Assembly: GCA_049287025.1 (NCBI GenBank)
Contig: JBAQFA010000051.1
Coordinates: forward strand, 99,660-163,659
DNA length: 64,000 nt
Direction of reading: 5' to 3'
Source: UBA11710 sp049287025
Lineage (GTDB): Bacteria > Patescibacteriota > Patescibacteriia > Magasanikbacterales > UBA922
This document shows positions 14,485 through 23,000 of the stretch, one piece after another. How positions within the stretch are numbered: the stretch's first letter is position 1; each line of letters starts with the position of its first letter. The notes beneath the pieces are model-generated. The model had not been told where the DNA came from. It made no database searches and worked only from the letters and a program-made list of their open reading frames with translations. The position numbers were made by a program, and so were the translations under genes.

Positions 14485-14513
14485 TTGACTTTTGTAATTA
14501 ATTAGTGTATTAT
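14485..14513 (+). promoter_or_regulatory. Promoter of tRNA-Val
   Basis: TTGACT and TATTAT with a 17-nt spacer, ending 15 nt before the tRNA. Confidence 0.8.
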
Positions 14514-14528
14514 ATTTTTGCTTTTTAT

Positions 14529-14602
14529 GGACCCGTAGCTCAGTTGGTTAGAGCGCTACATTGACATTGTAGAGGTCAGAAGTTCAACTCTTCTCGGGTC
14601 TA
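14529..14602 (+). tRNA. tRNA-Val (GAC)
   Basis: A complete cloverleaf is visible. The acceptor stem is GGACCCG/CGGGTCT with one G-U at the first pair. D-arm GCTC/GAGC, anticodon stem CTACA/TGTAG with loop TTGACAT (anticodon GAC), and T-arm AGAAG/CTTCT with loop TTCAACT. The 3' CCA is not encoded. Confidence 0.93.
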
Positions 14603-14603
14603 C

Positions 14604-14707
14604 AGAGGATGCTCAGTTTCGGCCAAAGGCCGACCAGCCTCTGGCTGGGGTTAGAGCGTCCCGATTTTACATCGGGAAGGTCAGAAGTTCAACTCTTCTC
14701 GGGTCTA
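14604..14707 (+). pseudogene. Broken tRNA-Val (UAC) with palindromic insert
   Basis: This is a second valine tRNA, matching the first from GCTCAGTT onward, with 31 identical bases at the 3' end. The D-loop is split by exactly 30 bp made of two tandem 15-bp palindromes (TCGGCC-AAA-GGCCGA and CCAGCC-TCT-GGCTGG). The anticodon loop reads TTTACAT (UAC), but two extra bases in the arm make a TCCCGA/TCGGGA stem. The 5' acceptor strand does not pair with CGGGTCT. It is most likely non-functional. A TAGGGC/GCCCTA hairpin without a T run follows. Confidence 0.7.
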
Positions 14708-14749
14708 CTAGGGCTTTGCTTATACTATGCCCTATAAATAGTTTACTAC

Positions 14750-14778
14750 TTGAAAAAATTTTATAAGTGTAGTATACT
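14750..14778 (+). promoter_or_regulatory. Promoter of tRNA-Ile
   Basis: TTGAAA and TATACT with a 17-nt spacer, ending 18 nt before the tRNA. Confidence 0.75.
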
Positions 14779-14796
14779 CCTTTTACTTTTTATAAA

Positions 14797-14873
14797 GGGC
14801 AATTAGCTCAGTTGGCTAGAGCGCAACACTGATAATGTTGAGGTCCCAGGTTCGATTCCTGGATTGCCCACCA
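14797..14873 (+). tRNA. tRNA-Ile (GAT)
   Basis: The cloverleaf is complete: acceptor GGGCAAT/ATTGCCC, D-arm GCTC/GAGC, anticodon stem CAACA/TGTTG with loop CTGATAA (anticodon GAT) and T-arm CCAGG/CCTGG. The CCA end is encoded, unlike in the tRNA-Val upstream. Confidence 0.96.
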
Positions 14874-14900
14874 AACACAGTTGGACAAAACTGTGTTTTA
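14873..14900 (+). terminator. Intrinsic terminator of tRNA-Ile
   Basis: AAACACAG/CTGTGTTT is an 8-bp stem that begins at the last base of the encoded CCA and is followed by T. Confidence 0.75.
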
Positions 14901-14949
14901 ATTTACAAAAAAGATGCTTAGTAATGAGATTCTCGGAGCGAAGCGAAGA

Positions 14950-14983
14950 TCCCGATTTTTATCGGGACTGGATTGCCCACCAA
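14950..14983 (+). repeat. Palindrome plus duplicated tRNA-Ile 3' end
   Basis: The palindrome TCCCGATTTTTATCGGGA (14950-14967) is directly followed by a 16-nt exact copy of the tRNA-Ile 3' end including CCA (14968-14983, copy of 14859-14874). A second terminator-like hairpin, CCGTCC/GGACGG with T run, follows at 14985-15006. Confidence 0.75.
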
Positions 14984-15010
14984 GCCGTCCAAAATAGGAC
15001 GGTTTTAAAT

Positions 15011-15039
15011 TTGATTTTTTTGGGAAATAGGTATATAAT
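15011..15039 (+). promoter_or_regulatory. Promoter of lepB
   Basis: TTGATT and TATAAT with a 17-nt spacer; transcription would start about 16 nt before the lepB ATG. Confidence 0.75.
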
Positions 15040-15061
15040 TGATTTTACATTAATTTATTTT

Positions 15062-15700
15062 ATGATACTAAATCTTACAGAAAAACAAAAGGCTGAAGAA
15101 GATGGAGAGGAAGAGTCTTTACCGATTGTAAGTGAGACAGAAAAGGGTTTTTTGGCTAAAACCAGTCTTTTCTTTTTGGAGTTAATCAAGATTGTCATCT
15201 TGGCGGCAATTACCATTGGTTTGGTACGTTATTTTTTGTTCAAACCATTTTATGTAAAAGGTCAATCAATGGAACCAAATTTTTATGAAAGTGACTACCT
15301 TATTATAGATGAGTTATCTTATCGTTTTCGTGAACCCGAGCGGGGGGAGGTTATTGTTTTTCGCGCTCCCGTAGATAAAAAAGAATTTTACTTGAAAAGA
15401 ATTTTAGGCTTGCCTGGTGAGAGAGTGAAGGTTGGTGATGGTAAAGTCGTGGTTTATAACAATGATTATCCCCAAGGAATTTTAGTGGATGAATATTATT
15501 TGACCGAAAGCACACCTGGTTCAACTATGACTACTTTAGGATCAGATCAATATTTTGTAATGGGGGATAATCGTGATGCCAGTTATGATTCACGTCGGTT
15601 TGGTCCGATTGACAAAAATGACGTTGTTGGACGCGCTTGGGTGAGAGGTTGGCCATTTACTCGAGTAGGTAAGTTGGGCACGCCTGAATATAATTTTTAG
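15062..15700 (+). CDS. lepB: Signal peptidase I
   Basis: This 212-residue membrane serine protease removes signal peptides from exported proteins. It has one membrane helix (about residues 38-58). The nucleophile is S69 (VKGQSMEPNF) and the general base K112 (YLKRILGLPGE). The last family box is MGDNRDASYDSRRFG. The start at 15062 is chosen because the longer open frame runs back through tRNA-Ile. With so many secreted proteins in this window, it is the enzyme that would mature them. hisS follows 24 nt later. Confidence 0.95.
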   Translation: MILNLTEKQKAEEDGEEESLPIVSETEKGFLAKTSLFFLELIKIVILAAITIGLVRYFLFKPFYVKGQSMEPNFYESDYLIIDELSYRFREPERGEVIVFRAPVDKKEFYLKRILGLPGERVKVGDGKVVVYNNDYPQGILVDEYYLTESTPGSTMTTLGSDQYFVMGDNRDASYDSRRFGPIDKNDVVGRAWVRGWPFTRVGKLGTPEYNF

Positions 15701-15724
15701 ATTATAAATTTTTAAAAGATATTT

Positions 15725-17143
15725 ATGCTAACAAAAAATAAAAAAACTGCAATTAAAAAAAAGAAAATCATATCACCGAAGAAGGTTGAAAATAAAGTTA
15801 CTGTAAATTTGGAAGAAAAAAATGATGAAATTGTTGAAGGGATTAAAACTGCCAAAGGTAAAGTTTTGTCTTTACTGAGAGGTTTTAAAGATATTCTTCC
15901 AAAGGAAGATAATTATTGGAAAACAATTCGTCATTCGGCTGAAGATTTGGCCGAAGCCTATGGCTATAAATGGATTGAAACACCGATTGTAGAAGAAGCG
16001 GGTTTGTTTATTAGATCAATTGGTAAAGGTACAGATGTCGTGGATAAGGAAATGTATGTGTTTGAAGATACTGATGGTGATAAAATTTGTCTTCGACCAG
16101 AAGCCACAGCTTCAGTTGCTCGAGCTTATATTTTACATGGTATGCATTCTTTGCCTCAGCCGGTAAAGGTGTGGTATTTAGGACCAATGTTTCGCCATGA
16201 CCGACCACAGGCTGGCCGATATAGAGAATTTCACCAGTTTAGTTGTGAGACTCTAGGGGTAAAAGACCCAGTCGTAGATGCCGAATTAATTGCGGTGGCT
16301 TATAATTTTTTAAAAGATCTAAATATTAGTTCAGTGGTTTATATCAATAGTATTGGCACTTTGGCAGATAGACAAAATTATATTGTAGAATTAGTTGGTT
16401 ATTTGCGAGCCAAGAGAAGCTATTTGTGTGAGGAATGTAAAAAAAGAATAAATAAAAATCCATTGCGGGTTTTGGATTGTAAAAATCCTGATTGCAAAAC
16501 TATTTTGGAAGAAGTGCCCCAGATTATAGACTGGTTAAGTGATGAATCTAGAAATTTTTTCATGAAAGTTTTGGAATATTTGGATGATCTTAATATTCCT
16601 TATGAATTAAAACCAACTTTGGTACGTGGACTAGATTATTATACTGATACCGTTTTTGAATTATATAAAGAAAGTGGCGAAGAGGGAGCCCAAAGCGCTC
16701 TTGGTGGTGGTGGTCGTTATGATGGTTTGGTGGCTGAATTAGGTGGTAAAGAATCAGTTCCGGGTTGTGGTTTTTCTCTAGGTCTAGAAAGAATTGTAAA
16801 TGTTTTGAAAGAACAACAACAGGCGAGTGGTATTGAATATCAAGAAACTAATAAATTTTATTTTGCTCAGCTTGGTGAACAGGCTAGACGTAAGACTTTA
16901 AAAATATTAGAAGAATTACGTTTGAATGGAATTGTCGTAAAGCATAATTTGGCCAAGACTGCCTTGAAGGCACAGTTGGAATTGGCCAACAAATACAAAG
17001 CTGATTACACTTTGATTTTGGGTCAAAAAGAAGTTCAGGATGGTACAATTATTATTCGTGATATGGAGTCGGGAATTCAGGAAATTATTGATCAAAAGAA
17101 ATTGGTTCCAGCTATAAAAAAGAAATTGGAGAAAATGAACTAG
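15725..17143 (+). CDS. hisS: Histidyl-tRNA synthetase with basic N-terminal extension
   Basis: This 472-residue class II synthetase charges tRNA-His. Motifs: FKDILPKEDNYW, motif 2 region MFRHDRPQAGRYREFHQF, histidine A motif LVRGLDYYTDTVFEL, and GGGGRYDGL of motif 3, then a C-terminal anticodon-binding domain. The first 45 or so residues form a Lys-rich extension absent from most bacterial HisRS, probably disordered. A CxxC pair in the insertion (CEECKKR and a later DCKNPDCK) could bind zinc. It is probably cotranscribed with lepB. Confidence 0.95.
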   Translation: MLTKNKKTAIKKKKIISPKKVENKVTVNLEEKNDEIVEGIKTAKGKVLSLLRGFKDILPKEDNYWKTIRHSAEDLAEAYGYKWIETPIVEEAGLFIRSIGKGTDVVDKEMYVFEDTDGDKICLRPEATASVARAYILHGMHSLPQPVKVWYLGPMFRHDRPQAGRYREFHQFSCETLGVKDPVVDAELIAVAYNFLKDLNISSVVYINSIGTLADRQNYIVELVGYLRAKRSYLCEECKKRINKNPLRVLDCKNPDCKTILEEVPQIIDWLSDESRNFFMKVLEYLDDLNIPYELKPTLVRGLDYYTDTVFELYKESGEEGAQSALGGGGRYDGLVAELGGKESVPGCGFSLGLERIVNVLKEQQQASGIEYQETNKFYFAQLGEQARRKTLKILEELRLNGIVVKHNLAKTALKAQLELANKYKADYTLILGQKEVQDGTIIIRDMESGIQEIIDQKKLVPAIKKKLEKMN

Positions 17144-17148
17144 TTTAT

Positions 17149-17177
17149 TTGACTTTTGGCTAGAACTAGTGTATTAT
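17149..17177 (+). promoter_or_regulatory. Promoter of rpsU-yqeY
   Basis: TTGACT and TATTAT with a 17-nt spacer, the same hexamers as the tRNA-Val promoter. Confidence 0.8.
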
Positions 17178-17225
17178 TAAAACAAGATTAATTTATCTAA
17201 TTTTATTCACAGGAGGTGAATAAGT

Positions 17226-17471
17226 ATGTCAGAAATAAAACGTAAAAAAGGTGAATCCTTTGAAGCTTTTATGCGCCGAATTAAACGGCGTTGGCAACAG
17301 TCCGGTAAATTGTTACAGGCTCGTAAAATCCAATACGTCCAACCTACCTTGAGCAAGAACATGCAAAAGAAGCATACCGTAAAAAAGTTGCAAATGGTTT
17401 CAAAAATGAATTATCTGCGTAAAATTGGTCGTTTACCAGAAGAAGAAGAAAAATTCACTAAAAGAAAATAA
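17226..17471 (+). CDS. rpsU: 30S ribosomal protein bS21
   Basis: This 81-residue basic protein matches bS21 (KKGESFEAFMRRIKRRW), which helps mRNA binding on the 30S subunit. It has a strong AGGAGGTG SD 7 nt before the ATG, unusual in this window and matching the need for high expression. yqeY follows 5 nt after the stop, a frequent bacterial arrangement. Confidence 0.93.
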   Translation: MSEIKRKKGESFEAFMRRIKRRWQQSGKLLQARKIQYVQPTLSKNMQKKHTVKKLQMVSKMNYLRKIGRLPEEEEKFTKRK

Positions 17472-17476
17472 ACTTT

Positions 17477-17920
17477 ATGTCTTTGCGTGATGTAATTCAG
17501 GAGGCGCAAAAACAAGCTATGAAAGAACGCAAAGAGAAAACCTTATCTACTTTGCGTCTTTTGTGGTCACAAATTAGAAATACCGAGATTGATAAAAAAA
17601 GCGATCTGACTGATAGTGAAATTTTGGATGTGATCAAACGGCAAGTTAAACAATTAAAAGATTCATTAAAAGATTTTGAACGGGGCGGTCGACAAGATTT
17701 GATCATGGGTGTAAATGAAGAAGTGAATTTGCTAGAAAGTTATTTGCCAGCGCAAATGGGAGATGAAGAACTCAAAAAAATAACTGAAGAAGTTTTGCAA
17801 AAAAATAATATTACTGAAACAAAAGATATAGGAAAAGCGATTGGCCTCGTGATGAAAGAAATTAATGGTGGGGCAGACGGTAATCGAGTGCGCGAGTTGA
17901 TCAGTCAAATTCTAAAATAA
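17477..17920 (+). CDS. yqeY: YqeY/GatB-like domain protein
   Basis: This 147-residue protein matches the YqeY family: LRDVIQEAQKQAMKERKEKTL, TLRLLWSQIRN, LLESYLPAQM and the C-terminal GKAIGLVMKEINGGADG. The family shares the GatB tail domain that contacts tRNA and is often next to rpsU, as here. Its precise role is not settled; a tRNA-related function is assumed. Confidence 0.92.
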   Translation: MSLRDVIQEAQKQAMKERKEKTLSTLRLLWSQIRNTEIDKKSDLTDSEILDVIKRQVKQLKDSLKDFERGGRQDLIMGVNEEVNLLESYLPAQMGDEELKKITEEVLQKNNITETKDIGKAIGLVMKEINGGADGNRVRELISQILK

Positions 17921-17951
17921 ATAAAAAAATTAATTCTTGTCCCTGGTTTCC

Positions 17952-20057
17952 ATGCTGACTAGGACTGACAAAAAATTAAATTGGTTAAAAAGAACTACCA
18001 CATTGTTTGCGGTTATTTTTATGGTAGTTTTTTTGTTTGCTTTTTTGCAACCGACCTCTGCTCAAGGAGTAATACAAGGTGGCAATGAAAATACTGATAC
18101 TCTTGGTATAGAAACTATTGATCAAAATATTGGTTTGACTGGTATGGACATAAGATTAGTAGCGGTCAAAATCATTCGGGCAGTTTTAGGTTTACTTGGT
18201 ATTATTGTTTTGGGTTTAGTTTTATATGCAGGTTATACTATTATGACCTCAGGTGGTAATGAAGAAAAAGTTCAACAAGGTAAAAAGATCTTGATCAATG
18301 CGGTAATTGGTCTCATAATTATAATGTCTGCCTTTGCTATAGTACAATTTATTATTAATATGCTTAGTGGCAATGGCGGTAGATTTGGAAATGATAATAG
18401 TTCTCGTCCAAGAATTGAGACTTTTGCTGGCAGTGGGTCACTGGGCAAAATAATCCGTGATCATTACCCAATGCGAGGGCAAACTGGAGTAAAAAGAAAT
18501 ACAAAAGTAATGATTACTTTTGCCGATGCAATTGACCCGAGTACCATAATAGAAAATACTAACAATACTTGCTGGGCTCCAGATGGTTCCCCAACATCCA
18601 CTTGTCCTACTGGAGCAGTTCCATATTATGGTGATTGTTTGGTGCGAGCAGATTTTGATTGGGGGAGAGATTGTGATCATCTAATTTCCAACAATTTAAT
18701 TATTTATAAAACAGATGATACAACCAAGACTCCGGTAGAGTCGGCTGCTATGACGACTTATAATGCTGATAGAGATGCTTTTACTTTTGTATTCAAGCCA
18801 CTTTCCCCATTAGGTAGTGATGAGGGAGACGTGTGGTATACAGTGACTTTGGATAATGATATAAAAAGAAAAACAGGTGAAGGTGCTTTTGATAGTCAAT
18901 TTTATAAATATTATACGTGGCAATTTCAAACTGATACAGGATTTGATTTCACACCACCATATGTAGTAAGTGTTGATCCAGTGGCAACTGATAATAATAT
19001 TTCAAAAAATACTATTATACAGATTATGTTTAATGAAGCGATGGATCCGACAGCGGTACAAGGAGTTTTGGACGGTACTGGTTTATTTAATAATTTAGTT
19101 TTTCATAGTGTGAGTATAACTGGTGAGTGGCAAGTGTCCAATGGTTACACAACCGTAGAATTTGTTTCAGACCAACCGTGTGGCATAAATAGTTGTGGCG
19201 GAACAATTTATTGTTTGCAATTGGATTGTTCGCCAATAGACACAGATTGTTCAGAAGATTTTCAAACACTTATTCGTACAGCCGCGAAGTTGTCTGGAGG
19301 GCAATCATTTGAAGCTCTGCCTTTTTCTGGAGTTATGGATGCCGCTGGCAATGCTCTAGATGGCAATGAAGATGATATAGCTCAGACTAAGCCACCTATG
19401 CCAGGCACAATGGAGGAGAGAGCAGTTATTGGGCTTGGTGAAGAGACAGCTGACAACTATTTGTGGTCTTATAACGTAAAAAATAAAATTGATAATATAT
19501 CACCCTATGTCCAAAAAGTTTATCCTGGGTTAGACGAAGGGTCGGTGTCAAAAGACGCTGTAGTAGAAATTAATTTTAGTCGAAAAATGCGTTCGTATAA
19601 TTTTAGTGATATCCAATTGGACCAACACCCTGATGTTGTAGATGATTTAAATATTGATTTTGCTTTTTGGGTCAGATCAATTGTTAGTGAAAATAATAAA
19701 ACAATTGGAAGAATATATAATAGTAGTGGTTTTGGTTCTAATGGAGCTAATTTTTATTATTTTCCTCAAGTGCCAAGTAGTATCGTAAGTACAAATTTTA
19801 ATTGTTTGTACCCTGGTCGGGGTCCAGTCAGATCACCATCGGATATTAATTTTTCTCCCACTTGTGTTGTTGGTGAATATGACGAAAATGGTAATCCGAT
19901 TGCATCGTCAATTCAAAATTGTGTGAATGTTAGTAACGTTAGTTCAACTATAGATACTGGCTGTATTGATGTTAGTGATGTAAATGTACAGGCAACTGAT
20001 TCAGTGACTAGTTGTTTAAATTATCTTCAACGACTTGATGTTAGTCCAATTTTTTAA
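17952..20057 (+). CDS. TrbC/VirB2-like membrane protein with Ig-like ectodomains
   Basis: This 701-residue protein has a signal peptide (cleavage near TSAQG). A two-helix module follows (about residues 66-95 and 112-138), with TSGGNEE between the helices, as in TrbC/VirB2-type pilins. After it come three Big_5-type Ig-like domains (about 171, 335 and 517 onward), each with a PxxG..V..N..I.I.F start. The membrane module is nearly identical to that of the giant protein 8 nt downstream, so they are paralogues. The start is the ATG at 17952; a TTG at 17937 is less likely. It could be a structural surface or secretion-channel protein. Confidence 0.75.
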   Translation: MLTRTDKKLNWLKRTTTLFAVIFMVVFLFAFLQPTSAQGVIQGGNENTDTLGIETIDQNIGLTGMDIRLVAVKIIRAVLGLLGIIVLGLVLYAGYTIMTSGGNEEKVQQGKKILINAVIGLIIIMSAFAIVQFIINMLSGNGGRFGNDNSSRPRIETFAGSGSLGKIIRDHYPMRGQTGVKRNTKVMITFADAIDPSTIIENTNNTCWAPDGSPTSTCPTGAVPYYGDCLVRADFDWGRDCDHLISNNLIIYKTDDTTKTPVESAAMTTYNADRDAFTFVFKPLSPLGSDEGDVWYTVTLDNDIKRKTGEGAFDSQFYKYYTWQFQTDTGFDFTPPYVVSVDPVATDNNISKNTIIQIMFNEAMDPTAVQGVLDGTGLFNNLVFHSVSITGEWQVSNGYTTVEFVSDQPCGINSCGGTIYCLQLDCSPIDTDCSEDFQTLIRTAAKLSGGQSFEALPFSGVMDAAGNALDGNEDDIAQTKPPMPGTMEERAVIGLGEETADNYLWSYNVKNKIDNISPYVQKVYPGLDEGSVSKDAVVEINFSRKMRSYNFSDIQLDQHPDVVDDLNIDFAFWVRSIVSENNKTIGRIYNSSGFGSNGANFYYFPQVPSSIVSTNFNCLYPGRGPVRSPSDINFSPTCVVGEYDENGNPIASSIQNCVNVSNVSSTIDTGCIDVSDVNVQATDSVTSCLNYLQRLDVSPIF

Positions 20058-20064
20058 TTAGTTT

Positions 20065-23000
20065 ATGAAAGGTTTAAAAAGCAAAATTTTATTTAGTTTC
20101 TTAATTGCAGTTTTTTTAATTGGAGGCTTTTTGTGTGTTTCTAATTTTGCTTTGGCTCAAACAGATACTTTGGGTTTAAACTCAGTTGGCGATAATATTG
20201 CCTTAGCTGGGACTGATATTAGAGTAATTGTTGTTAAAATAATCCGAGCTCTTTTGGGGTTATTGGGGATCATTGCTTTGGTAATAGTTTTGTATGGTGG
20301 CTACGTATATATGACTTCGGGCGGTAATGAAGAAGAAATTGGTAAAGCAAAAAAGATTTTGATAAACGGTGTAATTGGATTAATAATTATTTTCTCGGCT
20401 TTTGCGATTGTCCAATTTGTTTTGAACAAATTGGCCGATGCTACTGGTCTTAATGATAATAATATATCCAAACTTTGTTCTGATCCAAATTATGCTGTAT
20501 TACATCATGACCAATGTTATCCAGATAATTGGTGTCAAGATCTAACTGATTGTTGTGAAAAAAATAGTTTTGTTGTAAAGAGTATTACCCCAAACACTGA
20601 TTCCACTAATATGAATAATGTGTTGGTTAGAGTAGTGTTTAGTGGTCGTATTCAGTATAATTCTGGTGATGTAAAAATTTATAAAAGTGGTAAAGACATT
20701 TCTACTGATTTTGAGTTTAGTGTGGTAGGTTCTAGTAGTAAAGACGAAAATTCAGTGATTGAGGCTAGATATAATGGTCAAGAAGTCTGTGATGAAGGTG
20801 GAAAATGTCTGCCGTCTGGTGAATATAAGGTAGTTGTTAGCCCTGACATAAAGGATCTGTCAGGTAGACAAATAACCAAAGATACGGCTTGTGGCACCTA
20901 TTTCTTAGAAGCCAGTTTCCAAGTTAATACAGGGGAGTTTGCTGGTTATTATCATTTAGATGGTACAACTAGTAGTTTGTATATTACACCGAATACAGTT
21001 CATCCTTTGTTAAATGACAAAGTGACAGTGGGGGTATGGGTAAAAGTAAATGGTCCAGCTATAGATAGTTGGGTAGATGCTACGAGTGGTAAGACTGTAA
21101 CATCTACAGCGGGTTGGGTTATATCCAGCGAAGGTTTTGGAGTAGAGTTGATGGCCAATCTTAATGCTAGTAATACTGTCAATATAGCTGGTGGAATTAT
21201 GGATGCAATTGATCCAATAGTTTCGAATGGAAAAGGTGGATACTCGTCTCATCCCAGAACTAATACTACAGTGGTGACAGATAAAAAGGTAAATGAGTGG
21301 TTTTATGTGTCAATGACTTATGATGGTAGTATTATAAAATTATATATTAATGGTGAATTTAAAAAATCAGTTGTTCAGACCGGTCCGATAAAACAATCTA
21401 AAACAAGATTTAGTATTGGGTCTTTGGATAATTTACGTTATAATTTTAATGGTGACGTGGATGAAGTTCATGTTTATAATAAAGTTTTAACGCCTCAACA
21501 GATAACACAAAATTATAGTGGCGGTCTTGGTCGGTTGGATCATTTTAGTTTAGTTCAAGACGGTATTATCCTAAATTTACATTTTGACAAGACTGATGAT
21601 TTGACAGATTATTCTACCTATAAACATGTAGTGAAAAATAATAATGCAATTTGGGTAAATGCTACTACTGAACCAGGTGTTGATAAAGGAATAAAAAAAG
21701 ATATAACGCCACCTAATTTAGAAAATATTATTATTGATGGTAAAGTGTCTAGTAATGGTCAATTGTATCGAGGTCGAACTTATAGTTTTAAAACTAGACT
21801 ATCTGACAACAGTGGGGCGGGTTTGGTGCGTTTTTCATTAGACAAAATAAAGTCTGGTGATGTTTTGGAACGAAATTTAAATTCTTATGGTGGACCTAGA
21901 ATAAATAGGGTAGGTGGTTCTGATGCTCCACCGAGTAATAAATATGATTATCACTATGCACTATATTTACCTTTGGTTTCCACGGCTCTACAAGATTACC
22001 AAGTGACTTTGGAAGGTTGGGATATTGATAGTAATAGTACGATTGTGACTACTACGTTTAGAGTAATTGGTGAACATTGTGACAATGAAGTGCAAGATGG
22101 TGATGAAACAGGTGTGGATGTGGGTGGTTCTTGCGGTCCAGGTAGAGATGGTGCTTGTAAAAATGATATTGACTGTGCTCCAAATTATAAGTGTGTAAAT
22201 AATTTTTGTGTACCTAGTCCATTGATTACTGATGTTTTGCCAATGCGAGGTGCAGGTGGTAATTGGGTCACAATTCTTGGTAAAAATTTTGGTGATAGTG
22301 GAAAAGTGTATTTTGGAGCAGACACAGTTGGTAATGCTCAATATAATGGTCCATGGAATTGGTCTGAAGTTAGTCTGGTTGATTGTGGTGGTTATGATAC
22401 TTGGCATAATAGTTGGATAATTTTTGAAGTACCAGAAGGAGTAATAAATGATTTGTATAATATTAAAGTAGAGAGGGCTGATAATGGTTTATCTGATACT
22501 ACTAGGGATAATATTGGCCCAAGACCAAATGAAATTGGTTTGTTTGTAAAAAATGATACTAAGAGTCCAGGGTTGTGCCAAGTTGGAGTAGACATAAATG
22601 ATAATGATATCCCATATGGAGCAGTTGTGGCCACAAGAAATACCCCAATATTTTTGGTTGGTAAGTCATTTGGTGATACTACCAAATCTGGTAGAGCGGT
22701 AATGTTTGGTGGTTCTTATGATGCTCTCCAAGGGAAATTAACTGGGGGACTTCAAGCTCTGATACAGACCAATGGTTGGAATGATGCTCGGATTAATTCT
22801 TTTGTTCCTAGGAATTCTCAATATGGTAAACAGTCAGTTTATGTGACAGTTGATGGTCAGGCTAGCAATGGTTTACCATTTACAGTGGTAGATAAAGATG
22901 GTTTGTCTGAGCATACCCCAGTGATTGAAGAGATTAGTCCAACCTCCACTACGCCTGGCAGTTTAATAACTATTTTTGGTAAAAATTTTGGTGACATGCC

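Noticed and set aside
14797..14983. Integrated element between tRNA-Ile and its 3' copy
   Set aside because: The two copies start only 109 bp apart with no gene between, so there is no integrated element; at most a scar.
14864..15061. N-terminal extension of lepB into tRNA-Ile
   Set aside because: The frame is open but crosses the tRNA, its terminator and a promoter; the ATG at 15062 fits the family.
17937..17951. TTG start for the TrbC-like protein
   Set aside because: The ATG at 17952 gives a normal signal peptide and lies a usual distance from the previous stop.
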